In this document: piece by piece, positions 11,856-22,765 of the stretch
Numbering within the stretch: position 1 is the first letter of the stretch
Layout: every line of letters begins with the position of its first letter
NCBI RefSeq assembly: GCF_022201045.2
Contig: NC_068560.1
Coordinates: forward strand, 9,022,001-9,086,000
DNA length: 64,000 nucleotides
From: Citrus sinensis
Lineage: Eukaryota; Streptophyta; Magnoliopsida; Sapindales; Rutaceae
Direction: 5' to 3'
The notes under the pieces: generated by a model
Databases searched by the model: none
The model's input: only the letters and a program-made list of their open reading frames with translations
What the model was told of the DNA's origin: nothing
Position numbers and translations under genes: made by a program

Positions 11856-12958
11856 GTTCCACAAGTTACAATTCTGCCTCTGCCTGGGGTGCCAGTATTT
11901 CAGTCAAATTTAGTGGATCAGCTACCAGTTGCTGGGATTTCACTGAAGGACCCATCCGCAGAATATCCACATCCGATGTCAAGCTCCTCTGTGATTCTAT
12001 ATGAAACACGCCAGGGAAAATCGGTCAAACCTCCTCCGGTATGCTAACGTGCTTTCTTAAACACTTCTGATTTTGATATTTTCGCTAATTAAATCTAATT
12101 TCACCTTCGGTTTGTTTATCTGACCAAGCCTGTTACAAGCAAGTATATTGTCAAGGACACAGGGAACTGCAGTCCACGCTACATTAGGTGTAGACCGTGT
12201 AGTCTTAATCAGGTCCTGCGTAAGAGTGTTTGGTTGATTATTGTGTGAGTAATACTTTTATGGCCTACTAGGTCTGGTGGTTTTCTACATAGATAGAATT
12301 TGCTGATAGTATCGTGCTTTACCAGATTCCATGCACAGAGAATCTTTTGAAGTTATCAAGCATGCCTTCAGCCCTGATGGTCCAGCCTCTGGCTCTTCCT
12401 GATCCATCTGAGGATCCAATACCCGTAACTGATTGCTCTCTAATATTCCTTCTCTTTTTGCATAGATCCATTTGGATAATGGTTCCTTATTTTATTGTTT
12501 TGCAAGTAGTTCGTCAGTTAGCAAATTTGAGTTAAACTTTGATATTCTCACTGTTTAATTTAATTGCTATTATAAGTGTTAATTCATTATTATTAATATA
12601 TGAAAACATGGGGAAACACAAAGAGGAACTTAGAATGGATAAGGAAATGCAGAAGAGTTCCTTTAGAATACTAATTCCAGCATGTAAAAGCCTGATGGCA
12701 AGTACAAAAACTAATTTGACTTCTTTAAGTTCTTCCAAATACTGCACCAATTTGTGAAGGGAAACTGAATTTGCTTGCCAGCTTCCCAGGAACTCTGCTA
12801 AAATGTTGATAGCCATTAAAATAGAAAGTGAGAGACTGCTTTTCTGGTTTTCCATTTTGTGGTTAACCAGGGCATTTAGCTTGAATAATTTCATAGCAAA
12901 TGGAGGCAAGAGGCTTGGTGTCCATTAAGATCTTATGGGGCATTCTAAGTTATGGTGC

Positions 12959-12992
12959 CTCTCTCTCTCTCTCGCTCTCTCTATATCTCTCT
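12959..12992. repeat. (CT)n-rich microsatellite
   Basis: CT-rich simple repeat with a few interruptions, inside an intron of the Sec24 relic. Confidence 0.8.
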
Positions 12993-15900
12993 GTGATAAC
13001 AAGCATGAAACATCAACCTCATAGTTATCATCATTCTTCATCTGTACCCTTTTATTCAAGGAAGTATAATGCATCATGATGAGCATCCAAATCTAGCCAA
13101 TTTTCTGGAGCTGACATTTTCTAGCACTTATCTTGTTCTGGTATATATTAGGATTACACCTCATTGATCAGAGAAAACTAAAGGCAAGGGTTATAGAATC
13201 ATTGCTTGGAAGATGATATGATTACGCCTACCCTAGAGTTTATTCAGGGAACTAAAATTTCCAAACTCTGAAGATGCAGGGTACTTTGTTTTGGAGATTT
13301 ATTTATTTATTTTAAGTTCAAAATAGAATGTTACTGTTTCCTTCTATGTTTATGAAATTCAGACTTTAGTTTATTTAATTCATTTATTGCTCTCTTGCAT
13401 ATTTCTTTTGTACAAGCATTACTCCCATCACCCAAAGCTTTTTCTTTTCTTGTTTTTTTCTTTTTTTTTGGTTATTTAATTCTATTATCTATAGGTTGTG
13501 GATTTTGGTGAGAGTGGTCTTGTTAGATGCTGTTGTTGCAGAGGGTACAGGAATCCTTTCATGGAATTTGTTGATAATGGAAAGAGTTTCGTCTGTAACT
13601 TCTGTGGTAAGTTTAGTTATTTTGTCGACATTTGCCTCTAATCTCATTTCACTTTTTAGTTAATGCTACCACAATGTAATTTAAGTATTGCCTTCATATC
13701 TATGGAACAGATTTCTGCTTATCAGCAATTTGAGATATGCATCCCTGTCTGATATCATACCATCATTTACTTACGTTTAACCGGAGATATTAATTATAGA
13801 TGAAATTAATTAGTTGTGGACTATCTTGTATCTTAGGTCTTTCTCGTAGTCAACATATTCAGGTTTCAGATTCTTTGTTAGATATTCATACATTACACCT
13901 CTGAAAGCCTATTACTTGAATAACTTCGAATTTTATGAATAAAAAATTTACTGTCAAATAAGCACCTTTCTCTTCCTAATGAAGTGTCTACTTGCCACTA
14001 TTTTTAGTCAAAATCACATAACGTTATTTCGGTTTTGCGGGTATAAGGAATGAAACTCCTCTTGAATACTATTCCTACTTAGGGCTTGATGGCAGGTGTT
14101 TGGATGCTGATGAGAGGCCTGAGCTCTGTAGAGGGACAGTTGAATTTGCTGCTTCAAGGGAATTCATGGTTAGTTCTCAGCAATTTTATTTGATTAGCTT
14201 GCACTTTTTAAGCCGTGGCTATATTATTTAAAATTGTTCTGTTGAAATTGGCTCCAAAGGGCTTATCAGCTAGATTGGATAATTTTGCTGGCAGTTTGTT
14301 TTATTGTCGAAGCTAAGCAACTTATTGGACTTTCAAATTCATAGTAGTTCTTAGTCTAGGCAAAGATATTTGCTAAAAGGTATATGACAGATTGGGTCTT
14401 GGGGTGGGATTGACTTGTGGAGTTGATGGGTTAATGTTATTGTTGCTCTGTTCTGTTGCAGTTGATCTAGATATACAACTTTACTTCCATTGAAGAAGAT
14501 ATTCCTTTTTCTCTTTTTTACATCTGTTCTCCATTGGACTAAACCTTGACTTGCTAGTTAAGAGTAAGATGAATGCCTCTCCTCCCTATCATGGTTCAGT
14601 ATAGACCATGGCTTAACCAATGATAAATTGTGTTATATGCAAGCTTGAGTACCAAAAAATAAATAAAAAACTGACCTAAACTACAAATAGGCATAGTAGT
14701 AAATGACGCGAAATGAAAGAGATGCTAGAAAGTGCAATAAACTTCATTAGCTGCCGAAGAAATTCTCTGATTGAGCATAGAACATATGTAGTTCATTTCT
14801 GGGATTCTGTAACATTGAAATCCTGAATAAAACTTGACATGGTTTTTGGAGATAGCACTTACAAATTTTGTAGAGGTCACTTCACTGAAGTCCAAAAGTG
14901 CAATAAGTATGAAAAATCATACTAAACAGAGATGTCTATCTCCACAAAAAAGAATGTTGAAAAGACGGCTTTGTGAAGCAATTTTTATTCTTAATTGTTA
15001 TTCATATATTAGGTAAAATTGATGTACTGTCCACCACCTTAGATTCAATTTATGTAATGCATGATGATTTAAAGGAATGATTAAATGGTCAAAGCATTAA
15101 AGCCTTTCTTGCAGAGGATTATCTTATTCCTTGAATATCAATGCTTTCAAAATGCCATGATTTCACTTCCATCTCAAAGTTATAGGAGGATGGAGGACAT
15201 ATAATTGATCTTTCATCACATTGGAAATCTGAAAATCCAGTTGAATTGTCAGTTTAAAACAATGCCTGCTGCAAAACACTCAGTTTTTTGGAACTCTACT
15301 ATTTGACTTAACTGTAGCTTCCAATTGACAACATAGGGTACTTACATATTCACTGGATCGTGTTTTTCTTTTCAATAAGGAATCATTCTCTGCTTGATAA
15401 TCTTTGTTGCAGTAAACGGGTCTGGCCCTGGCCTCGTAGAATTGGACAAAGGATTGAACTTGATCTGTTGTTATTCCTTCCTTTTTTGGACATCTTCTTC
15501 ACAGTACTGCATATGAGCTTTTCTTTTTTCCAATATATTTCCAGATGCGCAATGTGATGCCTCCAGTGTACTTCTTCCTGATTGACGTGTCCACTGATGC
15601 TGTACAGACTGGTGCAACAGCAGCAGCATGCAGTGCAATTATGCAAGTGATATCAGATCTTCCTGTAAGTTCATCTGTTTCTTTATGCGTAGGCTTTTCT
15701 GACTTGGAGAGGGCTGAAGTAAGCTTCATTAGTGATGCCTTCTTGTTCTTGTATCAGAGTATCTTGAGAGTAGTAAAGCAGACTGCAATAGTCAATCAAA
15801 AGTGCGATTATTGAGAATTATCTAAAAGGATGTTACAACAATTAGCTTTTCCTAGTATATGTTCTGCATTGAATCTAGTACATATATGCCTAGTGAATGT

Positions 15901-16821
15901 TTATTTCATTCCATCTAAATAGTGTGAACAAAATTTCAGTAAATCTATATTCCAGTAAGATTGGCTTCTAGATTAATATTTTTGTTTTAGGTCTTTTGAA
16001 ATTGAAAATATGGTGGATGTGCATTTTGTATGGAAATGAGCATGAACTATAGGTAACTAGAGTCCTTCTGCTTATCATTTTATATTCTATTTTCTATTCA
16101 GCATCTGCCTTTTTATACATCATATGTGAAATAAGCGATATGATCTTATGTTTTCAAGTGAATTGTTGTATGAATGTAAATATTACTATTTATAGACTAA
16201 GGTAAATTCCATTCTTTTAAGGTTTAGACTAATTACAAACAGATTTCCATTTTCTCAAAATTTTTAACGTGTAAATGGAACATAGATGACAAACTTAAAA
16301 AGTAAAGCTTTTCATTGATGTTAGTCTGTGGATATTTTTATAAAAACATTACTATTATATGACAGCTAATGTAGCCGAAAAGGTAAATTCAAGGAGGCAA
16401 GAAAATTTGTTTGTTTTACCTATTCAGTTTAAAGTTTGCAATTAGTAATGCTATTCTCAATAGTTCTTGTTATTCATAAGAGCATAATTGTGAATTTCCA
16501 GTGCCTAATGATACTGTTGGATCTTTTGAGGTTTTGAAACTTGGTTGCAACATAGATCCCTAGCATCTGACCACACCTTAGAGATAACAATTTGATGTAC
16601 AACAACCTATCCTTCTTGGGGAGTTGTCTAGGTTTTATTTTACATAACTAAATACCAGTGGGAAAGGAGTCAGATTGACCACCAAATTGAGTTACTAATT
16701 TTCATTAGATTTAGTATACCTAGTTTGCTCTTAGAAAATATTAGTTTTTCTCGTGTAATAATTTGTAATCAGGCTGAATGGAACTCTCAATTTTGAAGTG
16801 CCTGTCTAAGTGCATAATTGA

Positions 16822-16953
16822 ATCTCACTTTTCATGAAAATTTTATGATAGAGAATTTTATATAATTCTTGTCAACCATAAAAGAATATCTCACTTTTCA
16901 TGACAATTTTACGATTGAGAATTTTATATAATTCTTGTCAACCATAAAAGAAT
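16822..16953. repeat. 66-bp tandem duplication
   Basis: Two adjacent 66-bp units start ATCTCACTTTTCATG at 16822 and 16888 and differ by only a few bases. A short partial third copy follows at 16954. They lie in an intron of the Sec24 relic. Confidence 0.9.
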
Positions 16954-17250
16954 ATCTCTATAAATTATTTTTATTTCATGCCTCTTGGTCAACTTCCAGG
17001 GCCATTCACTGGTGAGTCCATTTATCAGAATTTCTTTAAGTTGATGTTAAGTTGTGGGATTGCTTCTTACAGGAAGGACCTCGGACAATGATTGGTATTG
17101 CAACATATGACTCAACTATTCAGTTTTACAATCTTAAACTGACACTACAAGAGGTATATTGGAATCTTATATTGGTAGCCGGTTATGTTTATCTATTACC
17201 TTTTGTCTTACCATATGTCCATGAATTGCAACTATGTGCACTGGTATTTG

Positions 17251-17252
<2 letters not shown>

Positions 17253-17281
<29 letters not shown>
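17253..17281 (+). repeat. 29-base poly-G tract
   Basis: An uninterrupted G run in an intron of the Sec24 relic, directly followed by CGGAAGAG. The glycine-rich ORFs across it are artefacts. The exact length is unreliable in any assembly. Confidence 0.85.
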
Positions 17282-17282
<1 letters not shown>

Positions 17283-18041
17283 GGAAGAGATAGAGATTTC
17301 ACATTTCACTTGGTATATGACAGTAATATGCCAACTTTATCTCATTATAAATGCTATTGCATATTTGTCAAACCCTGTAAATAATTTGTCCAAATCAGGT
17401 TTAAGTCATGAGACTTAATGTTGCATTCTATCTTTCTTATTGTGGGAAAATTGTGACTTCTGATGCTCTAGGAAACTGAGGTGATGCAAGTTGCATTCCC
17501 TTGATTGTAATATCATGTTTTTAATCTTTCAAACTACATACTTCCTACAATTTACTTTGTTGAATTATACATTTTTATTGACCTTTATGGGTCCCTGTGT
17601 TGTTTAATCATTTTGGGCTGTAATTTTATTTCAGCTGTTGATGCTTCTTGTTGCTGACACAGAAGATGTTTATGCTCCATTTGAAAAAGATGTCATTACC
17701 ACTCTCTCAGATGCAAGCTGTGCATGCTTGTTGTGTCTTTCTAGCTATTTATGGAGAGATTTGTGGAAAGCTGTTTCTTTGCAACTGCTTGAAACTATTA
17801 TAATATTTTTCATTGAGTTAACAGTGCCACCAAAATTTGGAGCAATTGCTGGAAAATATTCCAACCATGTTTCAGAATAGCAATGTTGCAGACTCAGCAT
17901 TCGGTGTATAGTTATCCTTTTAAATTTCTACTTCTGGCGTACTTTATGCAGCAACATTTACTTGTAGTGCATTATGTTAGATCAAAATCAGTTCCCACCG
18001 CAGGCAAACAATTCTGGGTCTGTGTGGTCATTCCTTAATAT

Positions 18042-18312
18042 CAGTGCAGGTGTAGGATCATAAATTTAAAGTAAAAGTGAGAAGTTGGGGATTATTTAAT
18101 GGCCAATTTCTGTAATCAGATTCCTTCATATTCACATTTTGACATCTACTGGATGTGAATTTGAATTTTTTTTTTTTTTCCTGTGGTTGTTCCATTATAT
18201 CACTGCAGGTGTAGGCTTGTAAATTTAGAAGTTGGGGTTTCTTTAGTGGCCAACTCCTGTAATCAGGTTCCTTCATATTCACATTTGACATCTACTGGAT
18301 GTGAATTTATCT
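18042..18312. repeat. Two imperfect tandem copies, about 130 bp
   Basis: 18042-18166 and 18195-18312 share long blocks, such as GCAGGTGTAGG, CCTTCATATTCACATTT and GACATCTACTGGATGTGAAT, separated by a T-run. Both copies end just before the acceptor of the exon at 18327. Confidence 0.8.
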
Positions 18313-18410
18313 TTTTCCTGTGTCAGGCTGCTTTCTTAACAATGAAGAGTACTGGCGGAAAACTTCTTGTATTTCAGTCAGGCAATTTTCTTTTTAATTT
18401 TTTATTTCAT

Positions 18411-18630
18411 CTGCTTCTTCCTTTTACCTTATCTTAGTGGTCCATGCTTGATTTAATCTTGGCTGCTTTCTGCTGCTCTTCCTCATGTATGTGATACAAA
18501 ATGTTGCTAGATTATAACCATATGCTGTGGAATCTTATAGAAGGAAAGCTAGATGACATTCATCTGCTGCTTCCTTTTACCTTGTCCTAGTGGTCCATGC
18601 ATGATTTTCTCTGCTGCTTCCTTTTATCTT
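18411..18630. repeat. Duplicated intron block around the Copia insertion
   Basis: CTTCCTTTTACCTT followed by TAGTGGTCCATGC occurs repeatedly at 18415-18630. A longer block (CTCATGTATGTGAT ... GAATCTTATAGA ... GCTAGATGA) at 18480-18563 returns at 22820-22905, beyond the Copia element. The retrotransposon therefore landed inside a pre-existing tandem repeat. Confidence 0.75.
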
Positions 18631-18631
18631 G

Positions 18632-18847
18632 TGTGAGCAGAGGAGAAGAATAAAATCTTTTCTTATTTTTAAGTACTCCTAACAGCCAGTACAATAGGGT
18701 TAATTTATAGGTCTACACATTCCTAATTTAACTTCCTAATTTTTGGAAATATACAAATTAGTAACAGCTGTACAAATCAGACAAATTAGACAATTAATCC
18801 TAGAAATCAGGAATGTCAACTAATCTAATCTTTCCATATTTTCTACA
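18632..18847 (-). repeat. Copia 3' LTR (young element)
   Basis: 216 bp, TG...CA ends, about 99% identical to 22550-22765. Confidence 0.95.
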
Positions 18848-18859
18848 CCCCCCCCCCCC

Positions 18860-21800
18860 TCAAGTTGGTGCATAGATATTAATCATGCCCAACTTGTCAA
18901 TGAAAGATTCAAACTTTGGCCTGAAGTGTCCCTTGGTAAGAACATCTGCTGTTTGTTGCTCTGAAGGGATGAACGGCATACAAATTACTCCATTCTCCAG
19001 CTTTTCTTTTATAAAATGCCTATCAATCTCAATATGCTTCGTACGATCATGCTGAACCGGATTATTTGCAATGCTTATTGCTGATTTATCATCACATAAC
19101 AGTCTCATAGGTGCTTCAATATCTAGTTTCAGTTCTCCAAGGACTCTTTTAATCCATAACACCTCGCAAAATCCATTTGCCATGGCCCTAAACTCAGCTT
19201 CAGTACTACTCCCGGCAACCACGTTTTGTTTTTAGCTTCTCCAAGTAATTAAATTTCCCCATAAGAACATACAGTAACCAAATATTGATCTTCTATCTGA
19301 AACTGAGCCTGCCCAGTCTGCATCTGTGAAGACTTCTACACTCCTTTGATCACTCTTCTTAAATAATAACCCTCTTCCAGGTGTACTCTTTAAATACCTG
19401 AGAATCTTGTGAACTGCCTCCAAATGTTCCACATAAGGTGAGTGCATATATTGACTTACAACACTAACAGCAAAGGCAATATCAGGTCTTGTGTGAGATA
19501 AATAAATGAGTTTCCCTACAAGACGTTGATATCTACCTTTATCAACTGTAACTCCATTGGAAACCTCTCCTAACTTCTGATTAGGATCCACGGGTGTATC
19601 ACTTGGTCTGCAACCACTCATTCCTGTCTCTTCTAGCAAGTCCAGAACATACTTTCTTTGTGACACAGAAATTCCCAGTCTAGATCTTGCAACTTCCATA
19701 CCCAGGAAATAGCGTAAGGGACCCAAATCCTTAATTTCAAATTCTGATGCCAGGTGCTTCTTCAGCCTACTCATCTCATCACCATCGCTCCCAGTAAGTA
19801 TTATGTCGTCTACGTATACAATTAGGACAGCCATCTTTCCACCGTCTGTGTGTTTCACGAACATTGTATGATCAGATTGTCCTTGACTATATCCTTCTTT
19901 TCTAACAAACCTAGTAAATCTCTCGAACCAAGCACGAGGAGACTGCTTCAGTCCATAAAGGGATTTCTTCAATTTACACACCTTTCCTCCAAACTTGTCT
20001 TCAAAACCAGGGGGTGCATTCATATATACTTCCTCTTCCAATTCTCCATTGAGAAACGCATTTTTAACATCCAATTGAAACAATGGCAACTCCAAATTAA
20101 TAGCTACAGAGAGTAGTATTCGGATGGTACTTAGTTTGGCTACGGGAGCAAATGTCTCTTGATAATCAACTCCCTAAGTTTGTGTGAATCCTTTTGCTAC
20201 TAACCTTGCTTTACAGCATTCCAAGGATCCATCTGAGTTGTATTTCATAGTGAAAATCCACTTGCAACCAACAATCAATCTTCCTTCAGGCAAATAAACC
20301 ATCTCTCACGTTCCATTTTTTTCTAGAGCCTCCATTTCTTCACAAACAGCCTTCTTCCATTCAGGAACCTTTAGTGCTTCCTGTATAGACTTAGGTATAT
20401 CCACACTTGACAATTGAGAGACAAAAGTATAATAAGATGATGACAGGTTCTTATAAGACACAAAATTGGAAAGGGGATGTTGAGTACATGATTTAATTCC
20501 TTTCCTAAGAGCAATGGGAAGATCTAGAGGGTCAAAATGTATTTGTGGGATAGATAAAGACTCAGACTCTATAAATTTAGAGATCGCACCTGGATTTTCA
20601 GAATCAGTGTTTTTCGGATCTGGAATTGGATCAGATTCATGGCATTGAGGAAGTATCACTGCATCTTTCTTACTTTGAATCCGTTTCTCCCTAGTGTAAG
20701 TTTTCCCGAACAATCTCTCATCATTGAAGCGTGTCTCGTCTATTATCCTAGGGTCGATTTTATGTTCAGGCACTAAGGTAGTCCTCTTATCCTCCATATT
20801 CAAGGTATTAGGATTAAAAATTTCAGTTTCAATATTTTCCTTACCATTAGTACTCATGTCAAGATCAAACACCAAGTTTTCATTTTCTTTTCCCCCCCTG
20901 AAGAGGAGGATTAAAAAAACTTTGAGACTTAAAGAATGTAACATCCATTGTGACAAAAAAATTTTGTTTGTTAGGATCAAAACATTTATACCCTTTTTGA
21001 GTAGGAGAATAGCCCAGAAAAACACATTTTACAACCCGTGGATCTAGCTTATCCCTATTATGATTGTGTATATGTACAAAGGCAACACATCCAAAGACCT
21101 TTAAAGGTAAATCTAAAGTCAAACGTGTCATTGGAAAGAATTTTTTTTAAAACTGTCAATGGTGTCTGAAAGTTCAAAACTCTTGATGGCATCCTATTAA
21201 TAAGATATGTAGCAGCAAGAATTGCTTCCCCCCATAAGTATTTAGGAACTTTAGTGGTGAACATTAAAGACCTAGCTACTTCTAGGAGGTGCTTATTTTT
21301 TCGTTCTGCTATCCCGTTTTGTTGAGGAGTGTCATTACAAGAACTGTGATGAACAATTCCTTTTTGTAAGAAAAATGACCCCAATATTTGATTAAAGTAT
21401 TCCTTCCCATTGTCACTTCGAAACACTTGAATTTTTGTTTGAAATAGTGTTTCAACCATATTATAAAAGTTTTTAAAAACATGTTCTGCTTCAGATTTTT
21501 CTTTGAGTAGATAGACCCAACTTAGGCGTGTATGATCATCAATAAATGTTATAAACCATCTTTTTCCAGAATTGGTTAATGTCCTAGAGGGACCCCACAC
21601 ATCACTATGAATAAGGGTAAAAGGCTTGGATGCTTTATATGGTTGACTAGGAAAAGATGCACGATGGTGTTTAGCTAACTGACAAATATCGCATTGAAAA
21701 GACGATAGAAGTTTATTACGAAATAAGTTTGGAAACAAATGTTTTAAATATAAAAAGCTAGGATGGCCTAACCTACAGTGCCATAACATTATTGTATCAG

Positions 21801-22479
21801 CAGTAGAACTGAAACATACTTCGAGATTTGAAATTTTCTGTTGTTGAAACATAGAGTTCCCATCATCAAAGTAATAGAGACCGCCATACTCTCTAGCATT
21901 GCCAATCATCCTCCCCGTATCCAGTTCCTGAAATTCACAACAATTTGGAAGAAATTTAGCACAACACTTTAAATCACGAGTTATTTTACTTACAGACAAA
22001 AGATTACAAGAGAGATTTGGAACATGAAGGACATCGTGAAAAACGAGAGTATTAGAGATAACAATTGACCCTTTCCCAGCAATTGCCGAGAGGGAGCCAT
22101 CAGCAATCTTAATTTTTTGATTGCCTGCACAAGGACTATAGAAAGAAAATAATTTAGGGCATCCAATCATATGATCGGTGGCACCTTAATCTATTATCCA
22201 TGGACAAAGAGGAATAGTGGACACATTAAAGACAACAGCAGATTGAATATAATTACCTTTCTGGGCTAAGGAACAAGAAGAAGATACTGGATTAGTCACT
22301 TGTGTGGACTGAAAAAGTTTATACAGTTGTTCTAACTGTTCCTTACTGAATGAAGGTGTCGTAGCTGTAGTTGCAGTGTATCCCGACAGTAGAAACTCCC
22401 CTGCGCCAATTCCAATAGATGTAGCAGTGGAATTGGTATCACCAGTTACTGTAAACCCAGGCATGGTGTTTTGCACCAT
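18860..22479 (-). pseudogene. Copia pol, gag-less and frame-broken
   Basis: On the minus strand, a gag tail is at 22479-22186. The protease follows: its active site reads WIID-stop-GATDHM, with the serine codon of Asp-Ser-Gly now TAA (22188-22186). The same frame continues 22170-21058 with GAG-pre-integrase (LWHCRLGHPSFLYLKHLF) and the integrase core (HSDVWGPS, FRSDNGKEYFN, TPQQNGIAERKN). Frame shifts separate the linker pieces 21131-20880 and 21025-20306. Reverse transcriptase is 20095-19232 (FQLDVKNAFLNGELEEEVYM, IVYVDDIILTGSD). RNase H continues at 19222-18860 (GSSTEAEFRAMANG, KHIEIDRHFIKEK) after one stop. Most domains are still well preserved, in line with the near-identical LTRs. Confidence 0.93.
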
Positions 22480-22549
22480 TACAACAAGACAATGAACAGA
22501 TCCGTATGGGAGTCAAGCTAGGCTTAATTCTGCCATAGCCTTGTTACCA

Positions 22550-22765
22550 TGTGAACAGAGGAGAAGAATAAAATCTTTTCTTATTTTTAAGTACTCCTAA
22601 CAGCCAGTACAATAGGGTTAATTTATAGGTCTACACATTCCTAATTTAACTTCCTAATTTTTGGAAATATACAAATTAGTAACAGTTGTACAAATCAGAC
22701 AAATTAGACAATTAATCCTAGAAATCAGGAATGTCAACTAATCTAATCTTTCCATATTTTCTACA
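22550..22765 (-). repeat. Copia 5' LTR (young element)
   Basis: 216-bp partner of 18632-18847. The differences visible are A for G at base 6 and T for C in ACAG(C/T)TGT. Confidence 0.95.

Larger units (their letters stand above)
18632..22765 (-). mobile_element. Young Copia LTR retrotransposon, 4134 bp
   Basis: Two 216-bp LTRs, 18632-18847 and 22550-22765, differ at only two visible positions. A perfect 5-bp target duplication, TCTTG, lies at 18627-18631 and 22766-22770. On the minus strand a polypurine tract (TTGAG followed by an oligo-G run) precedes the 3' LTR. The bases after the 5' LTR (TGGTAACAAGGC) are a variant of the initiator-Met primer site. Almost all of gag is absent: the leader reaches a MAEL-like start and soon joins the gag C-terminus. 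With its broken pol, the element needs help to move. It sits in an intron position of the Sec24 relic, in antisense. Confidence 0.95.

Noticed and set aside
17052..17418. Glycine-rich ORFs across the poly-G tract
   Set aside because: They arise from translating a 29-base G run in an intron; only the Sec24 exon part (17073-17153) is real homology.
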